Below are positions 10,333 to 18,681 of a stretch of 64,000 nt of DNA, piece by piece. The translations under genes and the position numbers were made by a program. Under the pieces are notes generated by a model. That model saw only the letters and a list, made by a program, of their open reading frames with translations. It did not search any database and was not told the DNA's origin. Each line of letters begins with the position of its first letter. The first letter of the stretch is position 1. This DNA comes from Pseudomonas sp. (GTDB taxonomy: Bacteria > Pseudomonadota > Gammaproteobacteria > Pseudomonadales > Pseudomonadaceae): the NCBI RefSeq assembly GCF_030150285.1, contig NZ_JASLGE010000085.1, forward strand, positions 1 to 64,000. The letters are read 5' to 3'.

Positions 10333-11160
10333 ATGACATTGAGGCCAGTTTTCACCCGGCGAATTCCCAAAGGTCTGTTTTTCGCCTGCTCATTATTGAG
10401 TATCAGCAACGGGGTTCAGGCTGCCGAGAGCACATCCGAGAAGGATCAGGATGAGTGGCTGGTGCTGGTCAGCCCCTTTGTCTGGGCTCCGTCCATGAAT
10501 GGCCAGGTCGAAATGGCCGGGGTCAGCACCAAGGCGGATGTGGGGTTCCGGGATGTGTTCAGTAACCTGAACAAGGTCTTTATGGGCAACGTGGAAGTCA
10601 CCAACCGCACGGTCGGCTTTTATATCGACACGGTGTACGCCAAGACCCGGCAGTCGGAAAGGCTCTTCGGGCAAAAGCTCGGCCTGGACATCACCCAGGC
10701 CACCGTCGCGGGGGGGGTGTACTACCGCGCGTATGAACAGACCTTGCAGGGCAACACCGTGTTTGGCGAACCGCGCAACTGGCGCATTGAACCCACTGCC
10801 GGCTTGCGCTGGACCAAGTTGTCGACCCGCTTGACCCTGGACGCGGTGAACTTCAGCACCAAGAAAAAAACCGATTGGGTTGACCCCTTTATCGGGCTGC
10901 GTATGCATGCGGACCTGGACGAGCGCTGGACGTTGTCCGGCGAGGCGGACACGGGCGGGCTGGATACACCGTCGAAAAAAACCTACAACGCCCAAGCTTA
11001 CCTGGGCTACCGGATGTACCTGCTGGACCACCCGACCATTGTGCGCGTCGGTTACCGGGTGCTCGCGCAGGAATACAAAATCAATGACTTTACCGGCAAC
11101 AAGTTCAAATACGACGTCACTCAACGCGGGCCGGTGCTCGGTTTATCGATGCGTTTCTAG
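10333..11160 (+). CDS. Outer-membrane beta-barrel protein, unknown function
   Basis: The 275-residue protein begins with a Sec signal peptide ending about residue 30 (SNGVQA, then AES). The rest alternates polar and hydrophobic residues, with aromatic residues at likely strand ends, and ends in Phe (GLSMRF), the classic signature for outer-membrane barrel assembly. An AGGAC site precedes the ATG. It sits 14 bases ahead of the amide hydrolase gene on the same strand, so the two are probably cotranscribed. I do not recognise a specific family. Confidence 0.65.
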   Translation: MTLRPVFTRRIPKGLFFACSLLSISNGVQAAESTSEKDQDEWLVLVSPFVWAPSMNGQVEMAGVSTKADVGFRDVFSNLNKVFMGNVEVTNRTVGFYIDTVYAKTRQSERLFGQKLGLDITQATVAGGVYYRAYEQTLQGNTVFGEPRNWRIEPTAGLRWTKLSTRLTLDAVNFSTKKKTDWVDPFIGLRMHADLDERWTLSGEADTGGLDTPSKKTYNAQAYLGYRMYLLDHPTIVRVGYRVLAQEYKINDFTGNKFKYDVTQRGPVLGLSMRF

Positions 11161-11174
11161 TAAGGATCAATGGA

Positions 11175-12230
11175 ATGAAAAAGCCTTCTCTTAAAGCTCT
11201 GGTATTGGCCCTGTCCAGCTGCGTGCTCTCTATTCCCGTGGCACACGCCTGCACCCGGCTGGTGTACCTGGGCGATGACCAACATGTGATTACCGCCCGC
11301 TCGATGGACTGGAAATCCGACGTGGCCACCAACCTGTGGGTATTCCCCAAAGGCATGGAGCGTAACGGCGAAGTGGGGCCAACATCGATCAAGTGGACCT
11401 CCAAATACGGCAGCGTGATCGCCAGCGGCTACGACATCTCCACCACCGACGGTGTCAATGATGCCGGCCTGTCGGCCAACCTGCTGTGGCTAGTGGAGTC
11501 CGAGTACCCGACCTACAGCAAAGACAAACCGGGCTTGAGCATCGCCGCCTGGGCGCAGTACGTACTGGATAACTTCGCCACCGTGGCCGAGGCCGTTGAA
11601 GTGCTCAAGACCGAGCCGTTCAATGTGGTCACCGCCCAGGTACCGGGCGAGAGCCGCCTGGCCACGCTGCACCTGTCCATGTCCGATGCGTCGGGTGACA
11701 GCGCGATCATCGAATACATCGACGGCAAACAGGTGATCCACCACAGCCGTGCCTACCAGGTGATGACCAACTCCCCGGCGTTTGAGGCCCAATTGGCGAT
11801 GAACGCGTATTGGCAGTCCGTGGGCGGCACCGTCATGTTGCCGGGCACCAACCGCTCGGCGGACCGTTTTGCCCGTGCCTCGTTCTACGTCAACGCCGTG
11901 CCGCAAAACCAGGACGATCGCCTCTCGCTGGCCAGTGTATTCAGCGTGATCCGCAACGTCTCGGTACCGTACGGCATCTCCACCCCGGGCGAGCCGAACA
12001 TCTCCTCGACGCGCTGGCGCTCGGTGATCGACCACAAAAACAGCTTGTACTTCTTCGAATCGGCCGTGACCCCGAACACCTTCTGGGTGGACTTGAAAAA
12101 GCTCGACCTTTCAAAAGCCACTGGCCAGGTCAAAAAACTCGACCTGGGGCCAAACCAGAGCACGATTTTTTCGGGCGAAGTGTCCAGCCAGTTCAAACCC
12201 ATGCCTGCGTTTAAATTCGAAGGCGCTTAA
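11175..12230 (+). CDS. Linear amide C-N hydrolase, choloylglycine hydrolase/penicillin V acylase family
   Basis: This is a 351-residue N-terminal-nucleophile hydrolase. A signal peptide ends AHA at residue 25 and exposes Cys26 (CTRLVYLGD), the catalytic nucleophile and new N-terminus in this family. The following TARSMDW matches the conserved Arg-x-Met-Asp region. Gram-negative homologues are periplasmic and cleave penicillin V and N-acyl homoserine lactones, so a role in quorum-signal degradation or cell-surface amide turnover is possible but unproven. It follows the barrel protein by 14 bases, and a symmetrical terminator closes the unit at 12244-12277. Confidence 0.85.
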   Translation: MKKPSLKALVLALSSCVLSIPVAHACTRLVYLGDDQHVITARSMDWKSDVATNLWVFPKGMERNGEVGPTSIKWTSKYGSVIASGYDISTTDGVNDAGLSANLLWLVESEYPTYSKDKPGLSIAAWAQYVLDNFATVAEAVEVLKTEPFNVVTAQVPGESRLATLHLSMSDASGDSAIIEYIDGKQVIHHSRAYQVMTNSPAFEAQLAMNAYWQSVGGTVMLPGTNRSADRFARASFYVNAVPQNQDDRLSLASVFSVIRNVSVPYGISTPGEPNISSTRWRSVIDHKNSLYFFESAVTPNTFWVDLKKLDLSKATGQVKKLDLGPNQSTIFSGEVSSQFKPMPAFKFEGA

Positions 12231-12243
12231 AACCGCGACCGCC

Positions 12244-12277
12244 ATAAAAGATTGCGAGCGTGCTCGCGATCTTTTAT
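12244..12277. terminator. Bidirectional rho-independent terminator
   Basis: A 16-bp stem (ATAAAAGATTGCGAGC, then its complement with one G-T pair) closes on a 2-base loop. A and T runs on either side let it work on both strands. It lies downstream of the amide hydrolase and of the converging MFS gene. Confidence 0.85.
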
Positions 12278-12342
12278 GCGCTTGATCTGCCCTGAAGGGG
12301 CGCGGGGGCCGTGGCGTAATCACTGCCCATGCACCGCTCCCT

Positions 12343-13851
12343 TCAGTGCCTGCTGCTCGCTGTGGTGTTCGTGCGCAATATCAAAAACACCACCCCGCTC
12401 AACAGGCCGATCAACACTGCCGCCGACAGCAATACGGCGCTGTGGGAAGTGCTGAAGGCTTCGCGAGCGGCGTCGATCAGGGCGTGTCGGGGCTCGCCGC
12501 TCAAAGCGTGGGCGGCCATCAGTGTTTCGCCGATGGAACGCGTTGCCGTGTCTGCCAGGGCACTCGGCAGGCCATCCGGCAAGCGGATGGCGCGTTCGTA
12601 GCTGACTGTCAGCAACAGCCCGAAGCCGGTAATGCCCAGGCCGGTCCCCAGGTCATAGCTGGTCGCTTCCAGAGCACCGGCCGACCCGGCTTTTTCAGCG
12701 GGTGTATTGCTCATGATCGCCACCGACGACGCCGTAAGCCCGATGCTGAGGGCAAAGCCCAAGACGGCCAGCAGGCCGATCACGCCCAGGCTCATGTGGT
12801 CAAAGTTGCTGTTGGCCAGGCCCGCCAGGCTGACGGCCGAGATTAACAGTGAAAGGCTCGCCACCGCCCGCAGGCCCAGCCAGCTCATGGCCAGCCCGGC
12901 CAGCGGGCCACCGATCGCCGACGCGATCATCAGCGGCAGCATAAACAGGCCCGCCTCCAGAGCGGTGCGGCCAAACACAAATTGCAGCTCTTGTGCGAGC
13001 ATCAGCTCAACGCCCGCCAGTGAGCCCATGACCACCAATGCCATCACCACGCCTGCACTGATGGCGGGTTTGGCGAACAGGCTCATATCAAGCATCGGTG
13101 CGGGGGCATGCAACTGCTTGTGAACGAACCAGGCCAGCATGCCCAGGCCGAGCACCAGTGCGCTCGCGGTCAACCACAGAGGGGAGCCCTCCTTCACACT
13201 GGACTTGATGGCATACACCGTAGCCAGTATGCCGATCATCAAAATTACCGCCTGGCCCAGGGTCCAATTGCCTTTGCCGAGCACCGACTGGCGCGGCGCA
13301 CACGCCATCACCATCGGCAGCACCACCAACATCACTGGCACGTTGACCAGAAACACCGAGCCCCACCAAAAGTGCTCCAGCAATGCGCCCCCCACCAGCG
13401 GGCCCATTGCCGCGCCTGCCGACGCCACCGCGCCCCAGATCCCCAATGCAGTCGCGCGTTCGCGCTCATCGCTAAAGGCCTGGCGAATGATGGCAAGGGT
13501 GCAGGGAATGACCATCGCCGAACCGACCGCCATAAATGCCCGGGAGGCAATCAACAGCCCGGCCGAGGTCGAGAACGCTGCAAATACAGAGCCCAGGGTG
13601 AAAATCAACAACCCCGACAGCAGCAAACGCCGATGCCCGACCCGGTCAGCCAGAGTGCCCATGGGAATCAACAGGCTGGCCATCAACAGCGGATAGATAT
13701 CGATAATCCACAACACCTCAGTGCCCGTGGCCTGCAGGGCCAGCGTCAGCGAGGGAATGGCGACGTGCAGAATCGTCATGTCCAGCACGATGGGCAAGAA
13801 GGCAAACATCACAGCCAGCAGCGCCCACCACCGGTTCGGTGAAGAAACCAT
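12343..13851 (-). CDS. DHA2-family MFS multidrug exporter (EmrB/QacA/SmvA-like)
   Basis: The protein of about 502 residues has around 14 hydrophobic segments, as in the DHA2 group. Visible signatures include DMTILHVAIPSL in helix 1, the motif A loop MGTLADRVGHRRLL, and the antiporter-type segment around GPLVGGALLEHFWWGSVFLVNVP. Homologues export quaternary ammonium compounds, acriflavine or methyl viologen. The start at 13851 follows an AGAGGT site; a longer frame to 13920 lacks support, and a GTG codon directly precedes the ATG. The gene converges on the amide hydrolase unit. Confidence 0.85.
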   Translation of the reverse strand: MVSSPNRWWALLAVMFAFLPIVLDMTILHVAIPSLTLALQATGTEVLWIIDIYPLLMASLLIPMGTLADRVGHRRLLLSGLLIFTLGSVFAAFSTSAGLLIASRAFMAVGSAMVIPCTLAIIRQAFSDERERATALGIWGAVASAGAAMGPLVGGALLEHFWWGSVFLVNVPVMLVVLPMVMACAPRQSVLGKGNWTLGQAVILMIGILATVYAIKSSVKEGSPLWLTASALVLGLGMLAWFVHKQLHAPAPMLDMSLFAKPAISAGVVMALVVMGSLAGVELMLAQELQFVFGRTALEAGLFMLPLMIASAIGGPLAGLAMSWLGLRAVASLSLLISAVSLAGLANSNFDHMSLGVIGLLAVLGFALSIGLTASSVAIMSNTPAEKAGSAGALEATSYDLGTGLGITGFGLLLTVSYERAIRLPDGLPSALADTATRSIGETLMAAHALSGEPRHALIDAAREAFSTSHSAVLLSAAVLIGLLSGVVFLILRTNTTASSRH

Positions 13852-14652
13852 CACGGTGTACCTCTCACATTCGTCTCGCAGGGGGGGACGCATCGTATTT
13901 TTGCGGCCAGAGTGAGTCAATGTAGATGGGCCCCGATCTTGTAGGCTTTTTGTAAGTGCTGTGCGAGCGGTGTGCAGCGTAAATGTTCACTGCACTGGAA
14001 CCATTGAGGGTGCCTGCGAAAACAGGCGGCTGAGGTATCCATTCCAGTGTTGCCATCAGTCACGGCATCATTTGTATGATCCTGATATCGGGGGGTTTGA
14101 GTTATTTCCCCCTTGTTACCTCGGTGAGCGCGCCATGCTCGCTGCATAGGTTCGATGACAAAGAGTGACGGATGTGATCCGCAGGCTGCAGTCAGGAGGT
14201 GTTGAGTTTATGCGGTCGCTATGCACGGGGTGAATCTCCAGAGTTTTCAGGTTGTACCCGTTGGAAATGAATGCTAACCATTAATGATTTTTTTAGTTTA
14301 TTTATTTAAGGGTATTATCTTTATTTAAAGCTATTAACTTTTACAGTTCGCGGTATGAGCAGTTATTCCAAATAAGGCGAGAAAACTTTTGAGGTGTTTT
14401 TATGGGTGGGATGGAACTCTTTTTTATGAAAAATGATTAGTTTTATATGTCACGATCAGACGCTGTACGAAATATTTGCCAGCGAAGGTCAGTCAAAGCG
14501 AACACAGGCGGGGAACGGCCGGGGCGCGCACGATTCTACGTATTATAAATAAGCGCTCTGAGCCTGTTTTCAGCACAATATCACCGAGCGCAGATATGTT
14601 TCGTACAGAGCCTAAGACGTTCAATCGCAAAACAACGGCTCGGAGGCTAATT
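13852..14652. other. 800-base gap, strongly AT-rich in its right half
   Basis: I see no convincing gene here. The first 400 bases are of mixed composition. From about 14270 to 14460 the DNA is unusually AT-rich, with runs such as TTTATTTATTTAAGG, well below the GC level of the surrounding chromosome. It probably holds the promoter of the deamidase-like gene and marks the left part of an acquired island. Confidence 0.6.
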
Positions 14653-15423
14653 ATGTTCAATAGAGTTTTTTTCAATCACACCAACCATGCGTATTTAAAC
14701 ACATCTGAACACTCACGAGCGTCCAGCGCGACCCGTGTTTGCGATTTGTCTTCAGCAACTCTCCAGCACACGGCTGCTTTCAAAGCGAACCCGAAAAGCT
14801 TCCTTGAAGGCCATACTGTTGATGCCAGGCATGTGATAAGAATGGGTGATGGTTTAACCGGGGATCTGTTGAATAACACGATTAAACAGGGGCATTTCGC
14901 ACTTATTCTCGACGCCAGTACGGGTAATTTTATCCTCAAGCATGTAAATGCCGCGACGGCTGCCGATCGAGATAAAGTGATACATGCCCACTGGATACCA
15001 TTCAAAAATGGAAATGGTACACCGGGTTATGTGGACATTCCCAAAGATCCACGTTATGCCACCGCGCAGGAGTCAGCCCCCTTCGCTTTCACACCGGGTA
15101 TGAACGGGTGTTCGCTGGAAATCAGGGAACATCTCAGAGATGATCGTTACATGCGTGTGTTTCATAATCAGCATCCTGAGAGCGCGACTACAAATAATCT
15201 TGTCAGAGAAATATCAGGTCTCAAGATCGGTTCATTCGGCCCTGATGATTATCATGATGAGAACTCCATCGCTCCGGTTGCCTTCAACATGATGTATTTC
15301 GACAGAGACTCTACTAACTGGAAGTTTCTGGGTCAGTCCCTTGAGACCAATCCTTATGACAGTAAGCAGGTGTTGAGCAGGGTTAATCCTGGCAGTGTGA
15401 ATATCAAAGATGTCTCTGACTGA
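14653..15423 (+). CDS. Predicted BLF1/CNF-like glutamine deamidase toxin
   Basis: This 256-residue protein starts at the ATG behind CGGAGG; the upstream frame to 14476 has no comparable site. It has no signal peptide. From recalled family knowledge it resembles Burkholderia lethal factor 1, which inactivates eIF4A by deamidating a glutamine, and more distantly the catalytic domain of CNF1. Shared points in order are FALILDASTGN, the WIPFKNG turn (WLPWKQG in BLF1), then FTPGMNGC (FTYYLSGC in BLF1) and VFHNQH (VWHID in BLF1). This places a Thr147-Cys153-His171 triad with the same Thr-Cys spacing of six as BLF1 Thr88-Cys94, while Cys to His is 18 residues instead of 12. It is monocistronic, in AT-rich DNA, with a strong hairpin downstream. 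Target and secretion route are unknown. Confidence 0.6.
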   Translation: MFNRVFFNHTNHAYLNTSEHSRASSATRVCDLSSATLQHTAAFKANPKSFLEGHTVDARHVIRMGDGLTGDLLNNTIKQGHFALILDASTGNFILKHVNAATAADRDKVIHAHWIPFKNGNGTPGYVDIPKDPRYATAQESAPFAFTPGMNGCSLEIREHLRDDRYMRVFHNQHPESATTNNLVREISGLKIGSFGPDDYHDENSIAPVAFNMMYFDRDSTNWKFLGQSLETNPYDSKQVLSRVNPGSVNIKDVSD

Positions 15424-15441
15424 AAAAAGCACAGCATTATT

Positions 15442-15482
15442 CTGCATGGTGACTTCAGTGCCGTGACGAAGTCGCCATGCAG
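15442..15482. terminator. Strong hairpin downstream of the deamidase-like gene
   Basis: CTGCATGGTGACTTC pairs with GAAGTCGCCATGCAG, a 15-bp stem with one G-T pair and an 11-base loop, 18 bases after the stop codon. There is no T-run on the plus strand, so it may act as a 3' stabiliser rather than a classic terminator. Confidence 0.5.
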
Positions 15483-15605
15483 TTCAAGACTGCCATCGAG
15501 TGGACAATTGTTGAACTCAAACCTTGGCCTTTCCCGTGGCGTTACTCACCAATGTGGAGGCTTTGCCTGTTAGCAGTTTGTCAGTGGCCTAGTGGATGAT
15601 GGGTA

Positions 15606-15947
15606 TCAGTTCGTGAGCTCCAGATAGTCATTCAACGCCTGACGAGTCAGATCATTCAGCGTCATGTTCTTGCGGCTGGCTGCCAGCGCGGCAGCCATGT
15701 GCAGATCATGGCCAACACGAACATTGAACGAGCCTTTGCAGGGTGTTTCCGGTTTGTGGCCGAGCTTCAGACAGGTCTCCAGATAATCATCCACCGCTTC
15801 ATGAAACGCAGCCTGAAGTTCGGCGACAGTCTCACCTTCATAACTGACCAGAGGGCGAATAAACAAGAGTTTGCCGTACAGGCAGTTGTCCTCTGTACTG
15901 GCCTCTATCGAACCGTAGTAGCCCTTGTATTTCATCTGGTTGCTCAT
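15606..15947 (-). CDS. hicB: HicB-family antitoxin
   Basis: The 113-residue protein has the HicB arrangement: a degenerate RNase-H-like N-terminal domain (YKGYYGSIEASTEDNCLYGK) and a C-terminal ribbon-helix-helix part (FNVRVGHDLHMAAALAASRK). HicB neutralises the mRNA interferase HicA and represses its own operon. Its ATG overlaps the stop of the upstream hicA remnant by ATGA, the normal hicAB geometry. Because hicA is inactivated, this antitoxin is probably an orphan. It lies in the degraded accessory island. Confidence 0.85.
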   Translation of the reverse strand: MSNQMKYKGYYGSIEASTEDNCLYGKLLFIRPLVSYEGETVAELQAAFHEAVDDYLETCLKLGHKPETPCKGSFNVRVGHDLHMAAALAASRKNMTLNDLTRQALNDYLELTN

Positions 15948-16135
15948 GGGATCAGACCTCCTGATTTCAACTGTTCGACGATCTGGCGTTTGATCTAGGC
16001 CTTGAGTTCGTTGCCCGGATGCGGTTTGTGCAGATTGATCATCGCTGTGGGATCGCCGTTGTCGAATTTAACCCGGCTGCCAGATCCTTAAATTTGGCGA
16101 TAGCCGAGGCGTCGGAGCAGGGTGATAAGTGGTCG
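15944..16135 (-). pseudogene. hicA: hicA toxin pseudogene with two in-frame stop codons
   Basis: Directly upstream of hicB the minus strand reads PLITLLRRLGYRQI, stop, GSGSRVKFDNGDPTAMINLH, KPHPGNELKA, stop, IKRQIVEQLKSGGLIP, which is a recognisable HicA toxin including the GSxSRV strand and the HPG/HP core with its catalytic His. Both stops are in one continuous frame: TAA at 16088-16090 and TAG at 15995-15997. No start codon was found at the expected 5' end, so the boundary at 16135 is approximate. The toxin must be non-functional unless the stops are read through. Confidence 0.8.
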
Positions 16136-16374
16136 CGGTCACGCTTTTTTCACCCTCGTCTGCCCGATCAAGCATTAGCCAGCCTTGTACAATGGCCATC
16201 CGGGAAGGGGTGCAACAAGAGTGCTGAGAAATGTTACTGACGGATTTTCAGTTGAAGCAACCGACATCGACCTGATTGAACACCTAAGCCTCAGAGGCAT
16301 TTTTAAAGCTGCCCACTGTGACATCCACAGCCAACGCCACCCGTTCCAGGTACACGACGACGTGGGCACCGGCA

Positions 16375-16470
16375 TTCCTGATAGACGCGCTTGAACAGGT
16401 CGGCATCGCCCTTGGGGTCGAACACGATACAGGTTTCGCCACGACGGATGTCCTGGGCGATCAGCAGTAG
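16375..16470 (-). pseudogene. Fragment of a TraD-type conjugative coupling ATPase
   Basis: Within a minus-strand frame starting at 16524, the segment LLIAQDIRRGE followed by IVFDPKGDADLFKRVYQE matches the stretch just after the Walker A motif in TraD-like coupling proteins of integrative conjugative elements (recalled). The Walker A loop that should come immediately before is absent, and similarity stops after YQE. It is therefore a scrap of about 32 residues, evidence that a conjugative element once occupied this site. Confidence 0.6.
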
Positions 16471-16591
16471 AAGGTGCGGATGCGCAGCCAAATTGGCCCG
16501 GATCGTGTTCAGGTTATTGCTCATGTGCGTCATTTCGCACCAATAGTATGATAGCCTTCGCCCTGTTGATATTGTTGCCGGAGGCAGAATC

Positions 16592-16837
16592 ATGGGAACC
16601 GTACGTAAAACTATCACTGTGACCGACAAGCAGGATGGTTGGATCAAAGCGCAGATTGATGCTGGGTACTACACCAATGACAGCGAATACATCCGCGACC
16701 TGATCCGGCGTGAGCAGGAGCGCAACGCGGAAGTGGAAGCAATTCGTTCGGCGCTGATCGCCGGTGAATCCAGCGGCGAGCCGCGTCCATTTGACCCCGA
16801 TACTTTCAAGCAGAGGATGTTGGCCAAGCATGGCTGA
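16592..16837 (+). CDS. parD: ParD-family antitoxin
   Basis: The 81-residue protein has an N-terminal ribbon-helix-helix domain (VRKTITVTDKQDGWIKAQID, then NDSEYIRDLIRREQ) and a charged C-terminal tail that would wrap the toxin. A GGAGG site precedes the ATG. The 3' end overlaps the parE-like start by eight bases, so translation is coupled. ParD binds and neutralises the ParE gyrase toxin and autorepresses the operon. The pair appears intact, in contrast to the hicAB pair beside it. Confidence 0.9.
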   Translation: MGTVRKTITVTDKQDGWIKAQIDAGYYTNDSEYIRDLIRREQERNAEVEAIRSALIAGESSGEPRPFDPDTFKQRMLAKHG

Positions 16838-17120
16838 GTACCGACTTGCACCGGCTGTCGAGCGGGATCTGGAGGTGATCTGGGCTTACACCGTTCAACG
16901 GTGGAACGTGGAGCAAGCGCATCGCTACACCGACATCCTCACCGATGCTTTTGGTGCGTTAGCACAGTCGCCCAAGACAGCCCAAGCCTGTGACTACATT
17001 CGACCGGGCTACCGTTGCAGCCGGGTTGAGCGGCACATGATTTATTTTCGTATCACCGATTACGGGATTGCGATCATTCGCGTGTTGCATGATCGAATGG
17101 ATGCCGCGCGTTACCTGTGA
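16830..17120 (+). CDS. parE: ParE/RelE-superfamily toxin
   Basis: The 96-residue protein starts at the ATG overlapping the parD end. It shows the compact RelE/ParE fold signature: YRLAPAVERDLEVIWAYTVQ, central Y/R residues, and the C-terminal strand IAIIRVLHDRMDAARYL with the conserved His-Asp-Arg-Met-Asp. ParE toxins poison DNA gyrase. The frame is complete with no visible damage, so the module is likely active and may stabilise what is left of the island. Confidence 0.9.
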   Translation: MAEYRLAPAVERDLEVIWAYTVQRWNVEQAHRYTDILTDAFGALAQSPKTAQACDYIRPGYRCSRVERHMIYFRITDYGIAIIRVLHDRMDAARYL

Positions 17121-17278
17121 TGCTTCGCATCAAATCATCTGCGCTTGCAGCAGTCGCTCGATAATCTAAAGGTCGAATACGGCGTGCCCGCGGGCGAGCT
17201 GCCCAGCATTAAGGTGAGCATCGCCCCGATAATATTGAGGTAGGTGGTGTCTACGAAACCCAGGGCGATTCAGTTCAT

Positions 17279-17323
17279 ATTTGGGGGCACGCCATTTTTT
17301 TAGTAGCAGACGTGCCCCCAAAT
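17279..17323. repeat. Inverted repeat resembling integrase arm/attachment sequence
   Basis: ATTTGGGGGCACG at 17279-17291 is mirrored by CGTGCCCCCAAAT at 17311-17323, followed by a third partial copy TGCCCCCAGA. Such CCCC-rich repeats are familiar next to genes for P4-type integrases and their attachment sites (recalled). No integrase gene remains here, so this may mark the right end of the degraded island. Confidence 0.45.
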
Positions 17324-17433
17324 ATGCCCCCAGAGTAAGTGGATTCAGCAGTATTTGACGGATGGCAGCGGATCAAAAATTACCTTGAAAACCGTCTGAA
17401 ACAGGCATTCCAGAGCGATTTCAGACGCCTCTG

Positions 17434-18348
17434 TCAAAGACTTTCCGGGTCCCCGAAAAACATTTGAATCCGCGACCGCAGCCAGCGTTCGCCCGGGTCG
17501 TTGTCCTGGGCTCCGCGCCAGGCCATGTGCAGTTCGAAGCTGGGGACGTCCAGCGGTGGGTCTTCGGCGCGGACGCCGCCGGCAGCAGTCAGGGCTTCGG
17601 CGGTGTAGTCGGGGACGGTGGCGATGATGTCGGTTCCGGCCAGTAAGGTACTCAGGCCGTTAAATTGCGGTACGGCCAGCACGACATGGCGTTTGCGGCC
17701 CAGCGCTTCAAGTTGGGTATCGATAAAGCCGCTCAGGTCGCCCGCAAAGGACACCAGCGCGTGGGGGCGGGCGCAGAAGTCGTCCAGGCTCAGGGCTCCG
17801 GGCATGGTGTCGGCACGCAACAATTTGGGTTTGCTGCGGCGCAACACTTTGCGCTTGGCGTTGGCCGGCAGGTCGCTGGTGTAACTGACACCCACCGAGA
17901 TTTCACCGGATGCCAGCAGCGGCGGCATCAGGATGTAGTTGACCCGGCGCACCACCAGTACGATACCCGGTGCTTCGGCGCGCAAGCGCTTGAGCAGCAT
18001 GGGCAGCAAGGCAAATTCGACGTCGTCTGACAAGCCCACGCGAAACACCGAAGTGCTGGTGGCCGGGGTGAAGTCGGCCGCACGGCTCACGGCGGTGGAA
18101 ATCGAGTCCAGCGCCGGTGACAGCAGGGCAAATATTTCACTCGCCCGTGCGGTCGGCTCCATGCTGCGCCCAGTGCGTACGAACAACGGGTCGTCAAACA
18201 GGTTGCGCAGGCGCGACAAGGCCGCGCTGATAGCCGGTTGCCCCAGAAACAGTTTTTCGGCCGCACGGGTCACGCTGCGTTCATGCATCAGGGTTTCAAA
18301 GACGATCAGCAGGTTCAGATCGACGCGGCGCAGGTCGTTACGGTTCAT
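17434..18348 (-). CDS. LysR-family transcriptional regulator
   Basis: The 304-residue protein begins with the LysR helix-turn-helix (LRRVDLNLLIVFETLMHERS, then VTRAAEKLFLGQPAISAALS). The remainder is a LysR-type substrate-binding domain. The start variant RRVDLNLL and the motif FVRTGRSMEPTARA are common in the NodD/LinR-like subgroup. It is divergent from the alcohol-dehydrogenase-like gene at 18682, with an inverted repeat near its own start, so it may control that gene. Confidence 0.9.
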   Translation of the reverse strand: MNRNDLRRVDLNLLIVFETLMHERSVTRAAEKLFLGQPAISAALSRLRNLFDDPLFVRTGRSMEPTARASEIFALLSPALDSISTAVSRAADFTPATSTSVFRVGLSDDVEFALLPMLLKRLRAEAPGIVLVVRRVNYILMPPLLASGEISVGVSYTSDLPANAKRKVLRRSKPKLLRADTMPGALSLDDFCARPHALVSFAGDLSGFIDTQLEALGRKRHVVLAVPQFNGLSTLLAGTDIIATVPDYTAEALTAAGGVRAEDPPLDVPSFELHMAWRGAQDNDPGERWLRSRIQMFFGDPESL

Positions 18349-18419
18349 CGGGCGGGTTCACTGGCGGGCCAACGGGTCGTTAGGGAATGAATCTTACTGG
18401 CAAAATTGATTAATCGTCA

Positions 18420-18452
18420 CTCGGTAGATTGGTAATCGTACGTTTTACCGAG
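18420..18452. promoter_or_regulatory. Inverted repeat upstream of the LysR gene
   Basis: CTCGGTA at 18420-18426 and TACCGAG at 18446-18452 form inverted arms, with an internal GGTAATCG/CGTTTTACC similarity. The location, 72 bases upstream of the LysR start, fits an autoregulatory site. Confidence 0.45.
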
Positions 18453-18681
18453 TAAAAGATGCGCGGGTTCTGGGGGTTTGGGGTAAATTTTCTGAAGCGT
18501 TCTAGCACCTGATCTACAGCGCCAAAGGCAGCGTTCTATAGGAAAATCCTCAAAGGTGTGCTGGGCAAAATGACGGCGGATCAATGTCAGGCATGTCGAC
18601 TATTAATGCTGTCTGTTAGTCTTGCGCACAAAGCCCGGATAAAGTCCCGGGGTATGAGTGATTAATTTGGCGAGGTTGGTG

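Noticed and set aside
17121..17260. Possible short coding remnant (LRLQQSLDNLKVEYGVPAGE)
   Set aside because: Only about 30 codons in a damaged frame and no family recognised; too weak to report as a gene.
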